From NCBI GenBank assembly GCA_963753105.1, contig CAVWBD010000001.1, positions 992,001 through 1,056,000 of the forward strand: a stretch of 64,000 bases of DNA. The letters run 5' to 3'. Positions 25,375 through 33,551 of the stretch are shown piece after piece (the first letter of the stretch is position 1; each line of letters starts with the position of its first letter). The notes beneath the pieces are model-generated. The model made no database searches. It was not told the origin of the DNA and saw only the letters and a list, made by a program, of their open reading frames with translations. The position numbers and the translations under genes were made by a program. The DNA is from SZUA-36 sp963753105. Lineage in GTDB: Bacteria > Pseudomonadota > Gammaproteobacteria > Xanthomonadales > SZUA-36.

Positions 25375-26374
25375 TGAAACAGAAACATATGGTACTATTA
25401 TTTATCTAGTGCAATAATCTCTCATTGTTGCAGTTCAACCGGCATTTGCTCAGGAGCAAAATGTTAAGGATATTTCTCAGAAGATTGAGAAACTTACGGA
25501 GGGGCTGGTTGGCCGCATTGGTGTGGCTGCACAGGAAATCGGCAGGCGACGAGGTCATCGCGTCAATGGCGATGAGACCTTCGCCATGGCCAGCACCTAC
25601 AAGGTGGCGATCGCCGCGAAAGTGATGGATCTCGTGGACAAAGGGGAACTCAGTCTCGACCAAATGGTCGACGTCCCGCACGACATGTATGTCGCCGGCG
25701 AAGTTGCGATTGCCGAGAGATTCCCCTACCCCGGGGTCCAGTTCTCGTTAGCGAACTTGATATATCCGATGATCACAGAAAGTGACAACACGGCGACCGA
25801 CGTCTGTTTGGGGCTGGCAGGTGGACCAGCGGCGGTGACCGAGAACCTGCGCAGGCTCGGGATCACCGATTTCAGGGTCGATCGGTCTGTCCGCGAGATT
25901 CTCATGGATTTCTACGACTTGCCAGCGGTCACCCCAGAAGCTGTCGTTGAGGCCATCAGCAAGAACCCGGCACTGGTGGCGGCCCAGGTTGATCCCAATC
26001 CGGACTTCGAGGCGGATCCCCGCGACCACACAACGCCCAATGCGTATCTGAAACTCCTGCTTGCCATCGACAGTGGCACAGCGATGAGCCCGGAAAGCCG
26101 CGAGTTCCTGCTGGGCGTCATGTCGCGCACGCGCACCGGCGCTGGCCGTATCAAGGGGCTGTTGCCCAAGGGAACGCCCGTAGCGCACAAGACCGGAACC
26201 GTAGGCGGAGTTGCCAACGACGTTGGCTATGTCACGCTCCCTGACGGTCGGCGGTTTGCCATCGCCGTGTTCACGAACAGCAGCGAGACCTCCGAGTCGG
26301 ACAGGGATCGGGCGATTGCCGAGATCACCCGCGCGCTGTTCGACTACTTCTACTTGTCTCCGGCGGCGAAGTAA
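25375..26374 (+). CDS. Class A beta-lactamase-like serine hydrolase, leader region frame-damaged
   Basis: The body shows class A features: S-TY-K in FAMASTYKVAIAAKVM, the SDN loop in ITESDNTATDVCL, DPRDHTTPNAYLKLL (the RDxxTP segment after the omega loop) and the KTG triad in VAHKTGTVGGVANDVGY. A clear omega-loop ExxxN glutamate, needed to deacylate beta-lactams, is not evident, so real beta-lactamase activity is doubtful. An ATG at 25375-25377 begins a leader very like that of the preceding gene (MKQKHMVLLFI), but a TAG follows; the body frame resumes at AVQPAFAQEQNVKD. The only start in the body frame is the GTG at 25523, which would remove the export signal. It is probably secreted if the leader is read correctly. 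Confidence 0.75.
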
Positions 26375-26391
26375 AAGGTGGGTAAACCTCG

Positions 26392-26466
26392 TGCTATAAG
26401 CAGGAAGATATCGCCAAGATTTGGGGCGGCAATATGTTGCGGGTAATGAGAGCGGTTATCGGATGA
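26392..26466 (+). pseudogene. C-terminal relic of a membrane dipeptidase (M19) gene
   Basis: The codons read YKQEDIAKIWGGNMLRVMRAV and stop, in two parts here: YKQEDIAKIWGG and NMLRVMRAVIG. The intact M19 dipeptidase at 37511-38794 has EQDIAKIWSGNFLRVW at its end, so this is the tail of an M19 gene, the body of which is missing. The 28 bases from 26447 recur with two mismatches at 28632-28659, which suggests a second copy of the same tail flanked the intervening amidohydrolase gene. Confidence 0.75.
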
Positions 26467-26474
26467 TCCATTTA
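26447..26474 (+). repeat. Short direct repeat, copy 1
   Basis: This 28-bp block, starting TGAGAGCGGTTATCGGATGA, spans the stop codon of the M19 relic. It recurs at 28632-28659 with two mismatches, on either side of the amidohydrolase gene at 26948-28588. Confidence 0.75.
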
Positions 26475-26575
26475 AATGCATCTGGGGATCAGATTCAGTC
26501 GACAAACCTGGTGATTTTCTGGTCAGTCCGGCGCGCAATCAGGCGATGATGATGGCCGAAGGCTGAACCACACAT

Positions 26576-26598
26576 GGTCCGGGCGCCTCGCCCGGACC
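26576..26598. terminator. Strong intergenic hairpin
   Basis: GGTCCGGGCG-CCT-CGCCCGGACC is a perfect 10-bp stem with a 3-base loop. No U tract follows, so it may be a transcription terminator for the gene relics upstream or a structural element. The region from here to 26947 holds no recognisable gene; a short AT-rich stretch probably carries the promoter of the next amidohydrolase. Confidence 0.55.
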
Positions 26599-26947
26599 CG
26601 CGGTTTGCAACGTTAAAAATGATTTACGTGTGGACTGCACCTCCATGCGTCACTAAAGGGACTCTTTACGGCCAACATCTGCTGAGCTATATTATTTAGG
26701 GTTATCAGCGATGGCTTAGTCAGGCATTGCATCGCAGTAGTGAAAGACCATGAGAGCCACAGCCGAAATCGGCTGCTGCTCCAAACCGGCTATATGCCGG
26801 TTATTTTTGTTTCCGCAAAAGCTTTCCTTAGGAATGACAAGCACTCCGAACTCGATTACTTGATTGACTGCGATTGGTTTGTTAATTCCGGAATCAACAA
26901 AAGAATCCATGACGAAAACAGTATTATTGAGGAGAAAATAGAGAATC

Positions 26948-28588
26948 ATGTTTAAAAAATATTTGATAGTCAGTGCGTTTGTTGTAAGCGCTTTGGCAGC
27001 ACCCACGCTATTTGCCAAGGATTATGATCTGGTCATCACCGGCGGAAGGGTCATGGACCCTGAAACACTGTATGACGATATTGCCAATGTCGGCATCAAG
27101 GACGGCCGCATCGTCACGATCAGCAAAAAGCCGCTGAAGGGCGCCGAGACCGTGGATGCCACCGGCAAGATCGTGGCGCCCGGCTTCATCGATACGCATT
27201 TCCACTTTCAAATGCCGATCGGCTATTCCCTCGGTTTGCGCGACGGGTTAACCAGCAGCATGGATTTCGAGATGGGCTGTGCGGGATCCTATATGGCCGA
27301 CTGGTACGAAGCGCGTGCCGGTGTGACCCAGGCCAACTACGGCTGTGCGGTTAGCCACGAGTTTGCCCGCGCGATGTTCATCGACGGGTCGGACGGCGCC
27401 GATTACCTGGTAAATGGCCCCATAGCCGCTTTCACAACCCGGGCGAAAACTGGCTGGAGCGCGACGCGCCCGACCCTGGAACAGGGCAACGCGATTCTCG
27501 AGGAGATTGACAAGGGCCTGCAGGCTGGCGCCCCCGGCATCGGCAGCACCGTGGGCTACATGAGAGAGGGCGTCTCTTCACGCGAGATGTACGAAATTCA
27601 GAAAGTCGGTGCACGCTATGGCCGCCCGACCGGTGCCCATACACGCTATACGCTCGGCACCGACACGACCGAGAACAACGGCGCGCAGGAACTCATTGCC
27701 AACGCCGTGGCGCTTGGCGCCCCGGCGATCGTCCTGCACTTCAACAATGACGGCTGGCGGCTTGCACACGAGATGATCATCGAGCTTCAGGAACAGGGCC
27801 ACAACATCTGGGGTGAAGTCTATCCCTACGCTGCGGGTTCCACCACGATCAATGCTTCGTTCCTGGCGCCTGAGAGCTGGATCGACGAATTTGGTAGACG
27901 CTATGAAGATACCATGCTGGATCCGGTCACGGGTGAGTACTATACCCTGGAGACCTACAAGGCCACCGTCGCATCCGAACCGACCAGGCCGATCGTCATA
28001 TTCAAGCAGCCCGAAGAAAACGAGGCTAAGTGGCTGACGCTGAAGGGCGTGACCATGGCCAGTGATGCGGTTGCTGCCACGCCGTACGACGCCCCGTGGG
28101 ATTACCCGATGGAGAAACTGGGCGGTACACACCCCCGCACGGCTGGTACCCGAGGCAAAACGATAAGACTTGGTCGGGAAAACAACATCCCGATGATGCA
28201 GCTGATGTCGATCCTCAGCTACAACGCTGCCAAGCATCTGGGCGATACCGGTCTGAAGTTCATGCAAGAGCGCGGCCGCATCCAGAAAGGCATGGTTGCC
28301 GATATCGTGGTGTTTGACCCCGAAACCTTCACGGACAATTCAACCTACGAACAGGGCGCTGTCCCTTCGACGGGCATGAAAGCCGTGATCGTCAACGGTC
28401 AGATCGTTGTGCGTGACGATGTGCAGCTTCCTGTCTTCCCCGGTCAGCCGGTCCGGTTTGAGCCGGAAGACAAGCCGCGCTTCGAGCCGATCTCGGAAGA
28501 GTCGTGGAATGCCGAATTCTCGACCGGTATGCCAATGCCAACTGACTTCACGGGTGCCTTCCCTGCGCATGTGGACGACGCAAACTGA
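26948..28588 (+). CDS. Exported N-acyl-D-amino-acid deacylase family amidohydrolase
   Basis: This intact 546-residue enzyme starts at an ATG preceded by GAGGAG and has a signal peptide (YLIVSAFVVSALAAPTLFA). It belongs to the amidohydrolase superfamily subgroup of D-aminoacylases and related enzymes: N-terminal DYDLVITGGRVMDPET, the metal motif APGFIDTHFH, the EMGCAGS region, YAAGSTTINASF, MASDAVAATPYD (catalytic aspartate) and the C-terminal RIQKGMVADIVVFDPETFTD. The family removes acyl groups from N-acyl-D-amino acids or opens related amides. It is paralogous to the broken gene at 22109 and is the best-preserved enzyme of the island. Export to the periplasm is predicted, unlike many cytoplasmic D-aminoacylases. 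Confidence 0.87.
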   Translation: MFKKYLIVSAFVVSALAAPTLFAKDYDLVITGGRVMDPETLYDDIANVGIKDGRIVTISKKPLKGAETVDATGKIVAPGFIDTHFHFQMPIGYSLGLRDGLTSSMDFEMGCAGSYMADWYEARAGVTQANYGCAVSHEFARAMFIDGSDGADYLVNGPIAAFTTRAKTGWSATRPTLEQGNAILEEIDKGLQAGAPGIGSTVGYMREGVSSREMYEIQKVGARYGRPTGAHTRYTLGTDTTENNGAQELIANAVALGAPAIVLHFNNDGWRLAHEMIIELQEQGHNIWGEVYPYAAGSTTINASFLAPESWIDEFGRRYEDTMLDPVTGEYYTLETYKATVASEPTRPIVIFKQPEENEAKWLTLKGVTMASDAVAATPYDAPWDYPMEKLGGTHPRTAGTRGKTIRLGRENNIPMMQLMSILSYNAAKHLGDTGLKFMQERGRIQKGMVADIVVFDPETFTDNSTYEQGAVPSTGMKAVIVNGQIVVRDDVQLPVFPGQPVRFEPEDKPRFEPISEESWNAEFSTGMPMPTDFTGAFPAHVDDAN

Positions 28589-28631
28589 TCGTGACAGCGC
28601 CCAAGCAATAAGACTGAGATCATGCGGTTTC

Positions 28632-28659
28632 TGAGAGCAGTTATCGGGTGATCCATTTA
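28632..28659 (+). repeat. Short direct repeat, copy 2
   Basis: Matches 26447-26474 with two mismatches and again lies over codons that read RFLRAVIG and stop, the tail of an M19-like product. It directly precedes the AGGAG site of the next gene. Confidence 0.72.
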
Positions 28660-28668
28660 CAGGAGATT

Positions 28669-30033
28669 ATGGTGACTATTCATAAATTACCCAGGTCAGT
28701 TCAAAAAATGTTCCACATCGTGGCGCTTGCGCTTGCCGCGAGTGTCGGCCTGCCGGCCGCTGCCCAGGACGCCTCCGGGCCGATCCTGTTCACGAACGTC
28801 AACGTCTTTGACGGCGTGAACGAAGCCCTGATCGAAAACGCCAATGTCGTGGTGACGGACAACCTGATCACCGCAATTTCGACCGAACCGCTTGCTGTCG
28901 CTGGTGGCAAGGTGATCGACGGCGGCGGGCGTACGCTGATGCCTGGCCTGACAGATTGTCATTGGCACAGCATGGGGGCCTATATGACTCGGGACCCGTT
29001 TGCGGCTGGTGCGGGCAAACTGAATCTCGTGGCGGCCCATGGGTCAGAAAAGACGCTTATGCGGGGTTTCACCACAGTGAGAGACGTGGGCGGCCCTGTA
29101 TTTGATGTAAAGGCGGCAATCGACGAGGGTCTGTTGTTGGCCCCCGGATCTACGCTGCGGGTTCGATGATTTCCCAAACGTCTGGACATGGCGATTTCCG
29201 TAGCCCGATTGATATCCCTGAGAAGCTATTCACGGGATCTTACTCCGCAAGAAAGGATGGGTACGGTCGCGATCGCAGACGGCAGGGCGCAAGTCATGCA
29301 GCGCGTGCGCGAGAACCTGATGCATGGGGCGGCCTTTATTAAGCTCATGGGCGGTGGAGGTGTCGCTTCCCCCTCGGATCCACTCGACGTATCGCAATAC
29401 ACTATCGAGGAAATCGCTGCAGCAGTTGAAGTCGCGGAGAACTGGGGCACCTACGTGACCGTTCACTCCTATACCGCGAAGGCGATCCAGAACGCGATCC
29501 GCGGCGGTGTCCGTAATGTAGAGCACGGCCAGATGATTGACGAGGAAACAGCAAAACTTATGCAGGAGACGAATACTTCAGTTTGCATGCAGCCCTTCTA
29601 TGACGATGAGGATGCTATCCCAATGCCTCCAGGTTCATTTGCGGAACAAAAATACCAGCAACTGATCTCAGGAACCGATACAGCCTTCGAGTTAGCGATT
29701 AAATACGACCTGCTGTTCGGGTTCGGCACTGACAGTCAGGGTAATCCGGCACTCGCAGAGCGTCAGGGGGCTCAGTTGGCGAAGCTCGTCCGCTATTTCG
29801 AGCCGTGGGAAGTGCTGAAGATTGCGACCAGCCAGAACTATCAGATCATGAAGCGTTCCGGGCCTCGCGATCCCTATCCCGGCGAAAACGGTGTGGTTAA
29901 AGAAGGTGCTTATGCCGACCTGCTTTTGGTCGACGGAAATCCCCTGGAGGACATTAACCTCATCGCCGATCCGCATAAAAACTTCGTCATTATTATGAAG
30001 GACGGCGTGATCTACAAGAATACCATCGAGTGA
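28669..30033 (+). pseudogene. Imidazolonepropionase-like exported amidohydrolase, broken by two frame changes
   Basis: An ATG with a perfect AGGAG site opens a product with a signal peptide (MFHIVALALAASVGLPAAAQ) and the amidohydrolase features LFTNVNVFDGVNEAL, MPGLTDCHWH (HxH metal site), FTTVRDVGG. Near 29138 the sense frame changes (resuming as GPRIYAAGSMISQTSGHGD) and it changes again near 29250 into GTVAIADGRAQVMQRVREN. From there the frame is open to the end: KLMGGGGVAS (carbamylated-lysine region), VTVHSYTAKAI, VEHGQMID, FGTDSQGNP and a tail KEGAYADLLLVDGNPLEDI. This subgroup includes prolidase-like and other peptide or amide hydrolases. Corrected length is about 455 residues. Pseudogene or two indel errors. 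Confidence 0.85.
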
Positions 30034-30091
30034 CCGCTTGCCTGTAAGTAGACGTCAGGTCGATTTCAATCAATAAAAAAGGGCTAAAACA

Positions 30092-30625
30092 ATGAATACA
30101 GAAACTCGAATTTTACAGAAAGTGAGCAGCAGCATGAGACTCATGGGCTGGCTGTCCATCATTTTTGGTGCCCTGGCGATCGCCATGCCCTGGATTGCAG
30201 GTCAATCGATCCTGCTGATGGTCGGCGCACTGGTCATCGCCGCAGGTATCATGCGCATGATCTGGGCCTTCCAGGCAGGCAGCCTGGGCAAGGGTGTCCT
30301 GGTTTTCCTGATCGGTGTTTTGACCTTGCTGGCGGGCGTTGCCGTTATCGCGAGTCCACTGATGTCGTCAGCAATCTTGACCATCATGCTGAGTATCTAC
30401 TTCTTCGTCGATGGCCTCTCCGAGTTCTTCGCGGCATTCTCATTACAGGATGGCAAAGGCTGGCTGCTGTTCGACGCAGTGGTGACGGTTCTCCTGAGCA
30501 TCATGCTTTTTACAGGCTTTCCGCTGGCCGGGACGGTTGCGATTGGGGTGTTCCTCGGCATCAAGCTCGTATTTGTGGGCGTGACGATGTTGTCGATAAG
30601 GTCGCTGGCAAAAAATGCACTCTAA
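30092..30625 (+). CDS. HdeD-family inner-membrane protein
   Basis: This 177-residue protein has six hydrophobic helices and matches the HdeD family (DUF308): the first pair MGWLSIIFGALAIAMPWIAG, then LMVGALVIAAGIMRMIWAFQ and FLIGVLTLLAGVAVIASP. HdeD in E. coli is linked to acid resistance at high cell density, but many homologues have no tested role. The N-terminal 20 residues are cytoplasmic and charged. It is intact, stands 58 bp behind the broken amidohydrolase and shows no obvious functional tie to the hydrolases around it. Confidence 0.88.
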   Translation: MNTETRILQKVSSSMRLMGWLSIIFGALAIAMPWIAGQSILLMVGALVIAAGIMRMIWAFQAGSLGKGVLVFLIGVLTLLAGVAVIASPLMSSAILTIMLSIYFFVDGLSEFFAAFSLQDGKGWLLFDAVVTVLLSIMLFTGFPLAGTVAIGVFLGIKLVFVGVTMLSIRSLAKNAL

Positions 30626-30745
30626 GCAGCTCATGCACCCCTCGACGTTATTATTTAGCGGCACAAGACAAATAACCTTTGTCATACCTGACAATTGGTT
30701 GCAGCGCACGGCGCTTCGCGTCGCCGCTGTCATTGGAGAATGAAG

Positions 30746-30913
30746 ATGAAACGACTTAACGATCTCTTAGCCCTGGCGGTACTCGCCGTGGCTATAGCCA
30801 CGCCGGCAATGGCCGCCGATATTGCTGCTATTTTTTTGACCCAAATTGGATGTGAAGATAATGAAATCAATTTTTATCAAACTGATCCTGATCAGTACCT
30901 TTTCTACTTTTAG
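30746..30913 (+). pseudogene. Orphan signal-peptide leader, mature part lost
   Basis: An ATG preceded by GGAGAATGAAG opens MKRLNDLLALAVLAVAIATP and AMAADIA, a complete signal peptide. The leader is very similar in DNA and protein to that of the gene at 33552 (MKRLRDLFALSVIAVAMVAP) and, less closely, to that at 22109 (MKRLRALLSVLVLTLAMAMP). After about 27 codons the frame runs into unrelated sequence and overlaps the start of the next gene. The mature part has been lost or replaced at a breakpoint near 30825. Confidence 0.7.
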
Positions 30914-31799
30914 TGTTATCGCGTTTGCTCAACAAGACCAGGCAGAAGAGAAGGTCGATCTAAGCCCCACACCCTTGATAGATCAGGCGGCGAAAGCCGC
31001 GGAAGAGGAGAGCAAGGGAGAGGACAGCCAGGCACCGACAGCCGACGAAATTGCCAGGGAGTTGTCAAATCCGAACACGGTGCTTGGGTCACTGAACTTC
31101 AATCTCGACTACAAAACGTTTAAAGGTGACCTGCCGGGTGCATCTGAGCAGAGCGCATTCAGCTTTCTTTTTCAACCGGTCTTGCCTTATCCAGTCAGCA
31201 AAAGTGTTAATTTTTATCTGCGGCCGGCAATACCGATAATTATCAAGCAGGATGTGCCGGTCAGTGGTGGGTTTGATGATAAAGGTGTCGATCTTGGTGA
31301 TATTTCCTTTGATGCTGCGTTGGGCAAAAGTCTTCCAGGCGGCTATGTTGTGGTTGGTGGTGTTGTAGGTACTTTTCCCACGGCAACAAACGATGCATTG
31401 GGGCTGGACCAGTGGTTGCTGGGCCCCGAGGCTGCTGTTGCAAAGGTTTTTGACTGGGGTGTGCTCGGTGTGCTCGTATCGCATCAGTGGGACATTGCCG
31501 GCGAGGACAGTTTTTCAACCAGTATCACCGGTGGACAATATTTCTACGTCTTTAACCTAACCAATGGCTGGCAAATCAGTGCATCACCAACCTTTTCCTA
31601 CAACCACAAGGCGGACAGCGGACAGGGTTGGACGGTTCCGGTTGGTTTTGGCGTGTCCAAGACCTCGATCTTGGGTGGCAAGCCGTGGAAGTTCGGTCTT
31701 CAATACTGGCAATATGTCAAGCAGGCAGATGTTTTCGGGCCGGATTGGGCGGTGCGTTTTACTTTAACGCCGGTTGTCCCCTTGCCATGGGCTAAATAA
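30861..31799 (+). CDS. Outer-membrane beta-barrel transporter-like protein
   Basis: The 312-residue product starts with a signal peptide (MKSIFIKLILISTFSTFSVI, cleavage after FA or AFAQ) and an acidic linker rich in Glu and Ala (EEKVDLSPTPLIDQAAKAAE). The rest alternates short hydrophobic strands of outer-membrane barrel type: LGSLNFNLDYKTF, SAFSFLFQPVLPYP, YVVVGGVVGTFPTA, QYFYVFNLTNGWQISA, and it ends in PLPWAK rather than the usual terminal Phe. This resembles a family often labelled neuromedin-U-like or transporter in proteobacteria; no substrate is known. An in-frame TTG 15 bases upstream is possible, but the ATG at 30861 begins the signal peptide. A 7-bp hairpin follows the stop at 31808-31822. 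Confidence 0.75.
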   Translation: MKSIFIKLILISTFSTFSVIAFAQQDQAEEKVDLSPTPLIDQAAKAAEEESKGEDSQAPTADEIARELSNPNTVLGSLNFNLDYKTFKGDLPGASEQSAFSFLFQPVLPYPVSKSVNFYLRPAIPIIIKQDVPVSGGFDDKGVDLGDISFDAALGKSLPGGYVVVGGVVGTFPTATNDALGLDQWLLGPEAAVAKVFDWGVLGVLVSHQWDIAGEDSFSTSITGGQYFYVFNLTNGWQISASPTFSYNHKADSGQGWTVPVGFGVSKTSILGGKPWKFGLQYWQYVKQADVFGPDWAVRFTLTPVVPLPWAK

Positions 31800-32031
31800 T
31801 TAAAAGGGGCCAGGGCCTGGCCGTATATCAAATTTGAGTACAGGTTTTTACCAAAAATCATGATTTGTCGTGATACCCAATAACCAGTGTTCTGGAGTAA
31901 AAACATGCGAATTATTTCAATCTGCCCTGCGCGGTACGTTTGTAGTCCATCTTTTACTACAAAGGAAGCAAGCGGCATGCAAATCGGAAAACTCAGCGCT
32001 GGCTCTGGTCAAGTCCCTGGAGACAAAGAAA

Positions 32032-33528
32032 GTGAATAATTTTCGTATGGCATTAACCTTTACGGTTGCCGCTCTCGCTCTGTCGGCTGCATCGATGGTC
32101 CAGGCGCAGGATTCTCAGAGTCCGGTTTCGGAACAAGACAAGCGCATACTCCAGCTGGAGCAGCTGGTCGAGAAACTGGGAAAACGCGTTCAGCAACTAG
32201 AGCTTGAGGCAATGGGTCGCGAGGTTGTATCGAGCGACGAGGTTGTGGAGAGCAGCGATGGGTTAGAGAGTAGCGATGGGTTAGAGAGTAGCGAGGCCGT
32301 AGAGAGTAGCGAGAGCCTGGCGATGACCGGCTCGCCGTCCCCAGACGCTGCGAGAACACCATCTGGTCAGTTGCCCGGCATTTCCGGCGAATTGCGCGAT
32401 ACACATCAGCTTATGACGCGTGACGACCTGACTTCGGAGGAGTTCCCGGCTTCCTGGCCCATGTTCGGCACCGACACGCGGATGAAAATCGGTGGCTACA
32501 TCAAGGCCGATTTTGTCGCAGACTTTGACGGTACGCTTGATCCTACACAGCTTCTTATGCGTACTATTCCGGTCGAGGGGACGCCTGAGTTTGGCGGTGA
32601 TCCCTATGTCGATTTCTTCGCCAAGGAGACCCGATTTAATCTTGACATCCGTCGAGTCATTCCCGGTGCAGTGCCCCTCCGTGGCTTCATCGAGGGGGAT
32701 TTCTTTTCAGCAGGAAACCAGTTTCGACTGCGCCATGCCTATATCACAGCAGGCAACTTTATCATCGGCCAGACTTGGACAACGCTCTCGTTCATGGAGG
32801 CGATACCGATCATGATTGATTTTGCCGCAGGAGACGCCCTGTTCGGCGGCCGCGCAGCCCAGATACGCTACACCAGGCCACTCAACGATCGCTGGACATT
32901 AGCGGTTTCTGCAGAGGAACTGCAGTATCTCGGTATACAAAATTCGAACGACCTTCCCGGCAAAGCCACAACGCAGTGGCCGCTGTTCTCTGCGCGGGCC
33001 GACTACAACTACGATGGCGGTATTGTTTCGTTTGGTTCGAGCATCGGTCAGCTTCACTGGGATGGCTTTGAGAACGAACCCTCGGACAGCGCGGTGCAGT
33101 ACGCGTTTTTGGTCGGTGGCCGCCAGAACCTTGGCGATAGAGCGTTCATGACTTACCACCTCAGCTACTCGGAGGGTGCTGGTGAAAACATCATGGCCTT
33201 CACTGATACCGCAGCGAATGCGGTACTGGACGCCGACGGCACTCTCACTACGTTTCCGTCATTCGCCGCCGTAATTGGGTTTGGCTATGACTGGTCACCC
33301 TCCTGGACCACAGAAGGATCTTACGCCTATGGCGTGTTGGACACGCCCGAGGCGCGCGGCCCTCTCGAGCTGAAGGCTGGTGGGATCGGGCATCTGAACT
33401 TTATCTGGAGCCCCATTACCAGCAATTTCTCGGCCGGTGCGGAGATCATGTATGGCAAGACGCGGGTACAAAACGACGCAACCGGGACCGCCACGCGCTT
33501 CCAGTTGATGGCCAAGTACTCATTTTGA
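32032..33528 (+). CDS. DcaP-like outer-membrane porin with an ESSDGL-type repeat
   Basis: The chosen start is a GTG at 32032 with GGAG upstream, followed by the signal peptide FRMALTFTVAALALSAASMV (cleavage after VQAQ). An ATG at 32047 is an alternative. A coiled-coil (EQDKRILQLEQLVEKLGKRV) and then a short repeat of about six residues (SSDGLE, SSEAVE) at roughly residues 70-95 lead into the barrel: MKIGGYIKADFVADFDGT, DFFAKETRFNLDIRR, GFIEGDFFSAGNQFRLRHAY and the GQTWTTLSF segment. These are features of the DcaP family of trimeric porins, some of which pass dicarboxylates and other anions. The C-terminus LMAKYSF ends in Phe, the outer-membrane signal. It may pass the products of the secreted hydrolases. 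Confidence 0.8.
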   Translation: MNNFRMALTFTVAALALSAASMVQAQDSQSPVSEQDKRILQLEQLVEKLGKRVQQLELEAMGREVVSSDEVVESSDGLESSDGLESSEAVESSESLAMTGSPSPDAARTPSGQLPGISGELRDTHQLMTRDDLTSEEFPASWPMFGTDTRMKIGGYIKADFVADFDGTLDPTQLLMRTIPVEGTPEFGGDPYVDFFAKETRFNLDIRRVIPGAVPLRGFIEGDFFSAGNQFRLRHAYITAGNFIIGQTWTTLSFMEAIPIMIDFAAGDALFGGRAAQIRYTRPLNDRWTLAVSAEELQYLGIQNSNDLPGKATTQWPLFSARADYNYDGGIVSFGSSIGQLHWDGFENEPSDSAVQYAFLVGGRQNLGDRAFMTYHLSYSEGAGENIMAFTDTAANAVLDADGTLTTFPSFAAVIGFGYDWSPSWTTEGSYAYGVLDTPEARGPLELKAGGIGHLNFIWSPITSNFSAGAEIMYGKTRVQNDATGTATRFQLMAKYSF

Positions 33529-33551
33529 GTGTCGCTGAGGCAGAAGGTTTG

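Noticed and set aside
23879..26374. Antibiotic-resistance beta-lactamase cluster
   Set aside because: One gene lacks KTG (HAG instead) and the other lacks a visible omega-loop glutamate; the context is peptide hydrolysis, so resistance is not supported.
32240..32320. CRISPR array from short repeats
   Set aside because: The units are head to tail without spacers and in frame inside a porin gene.
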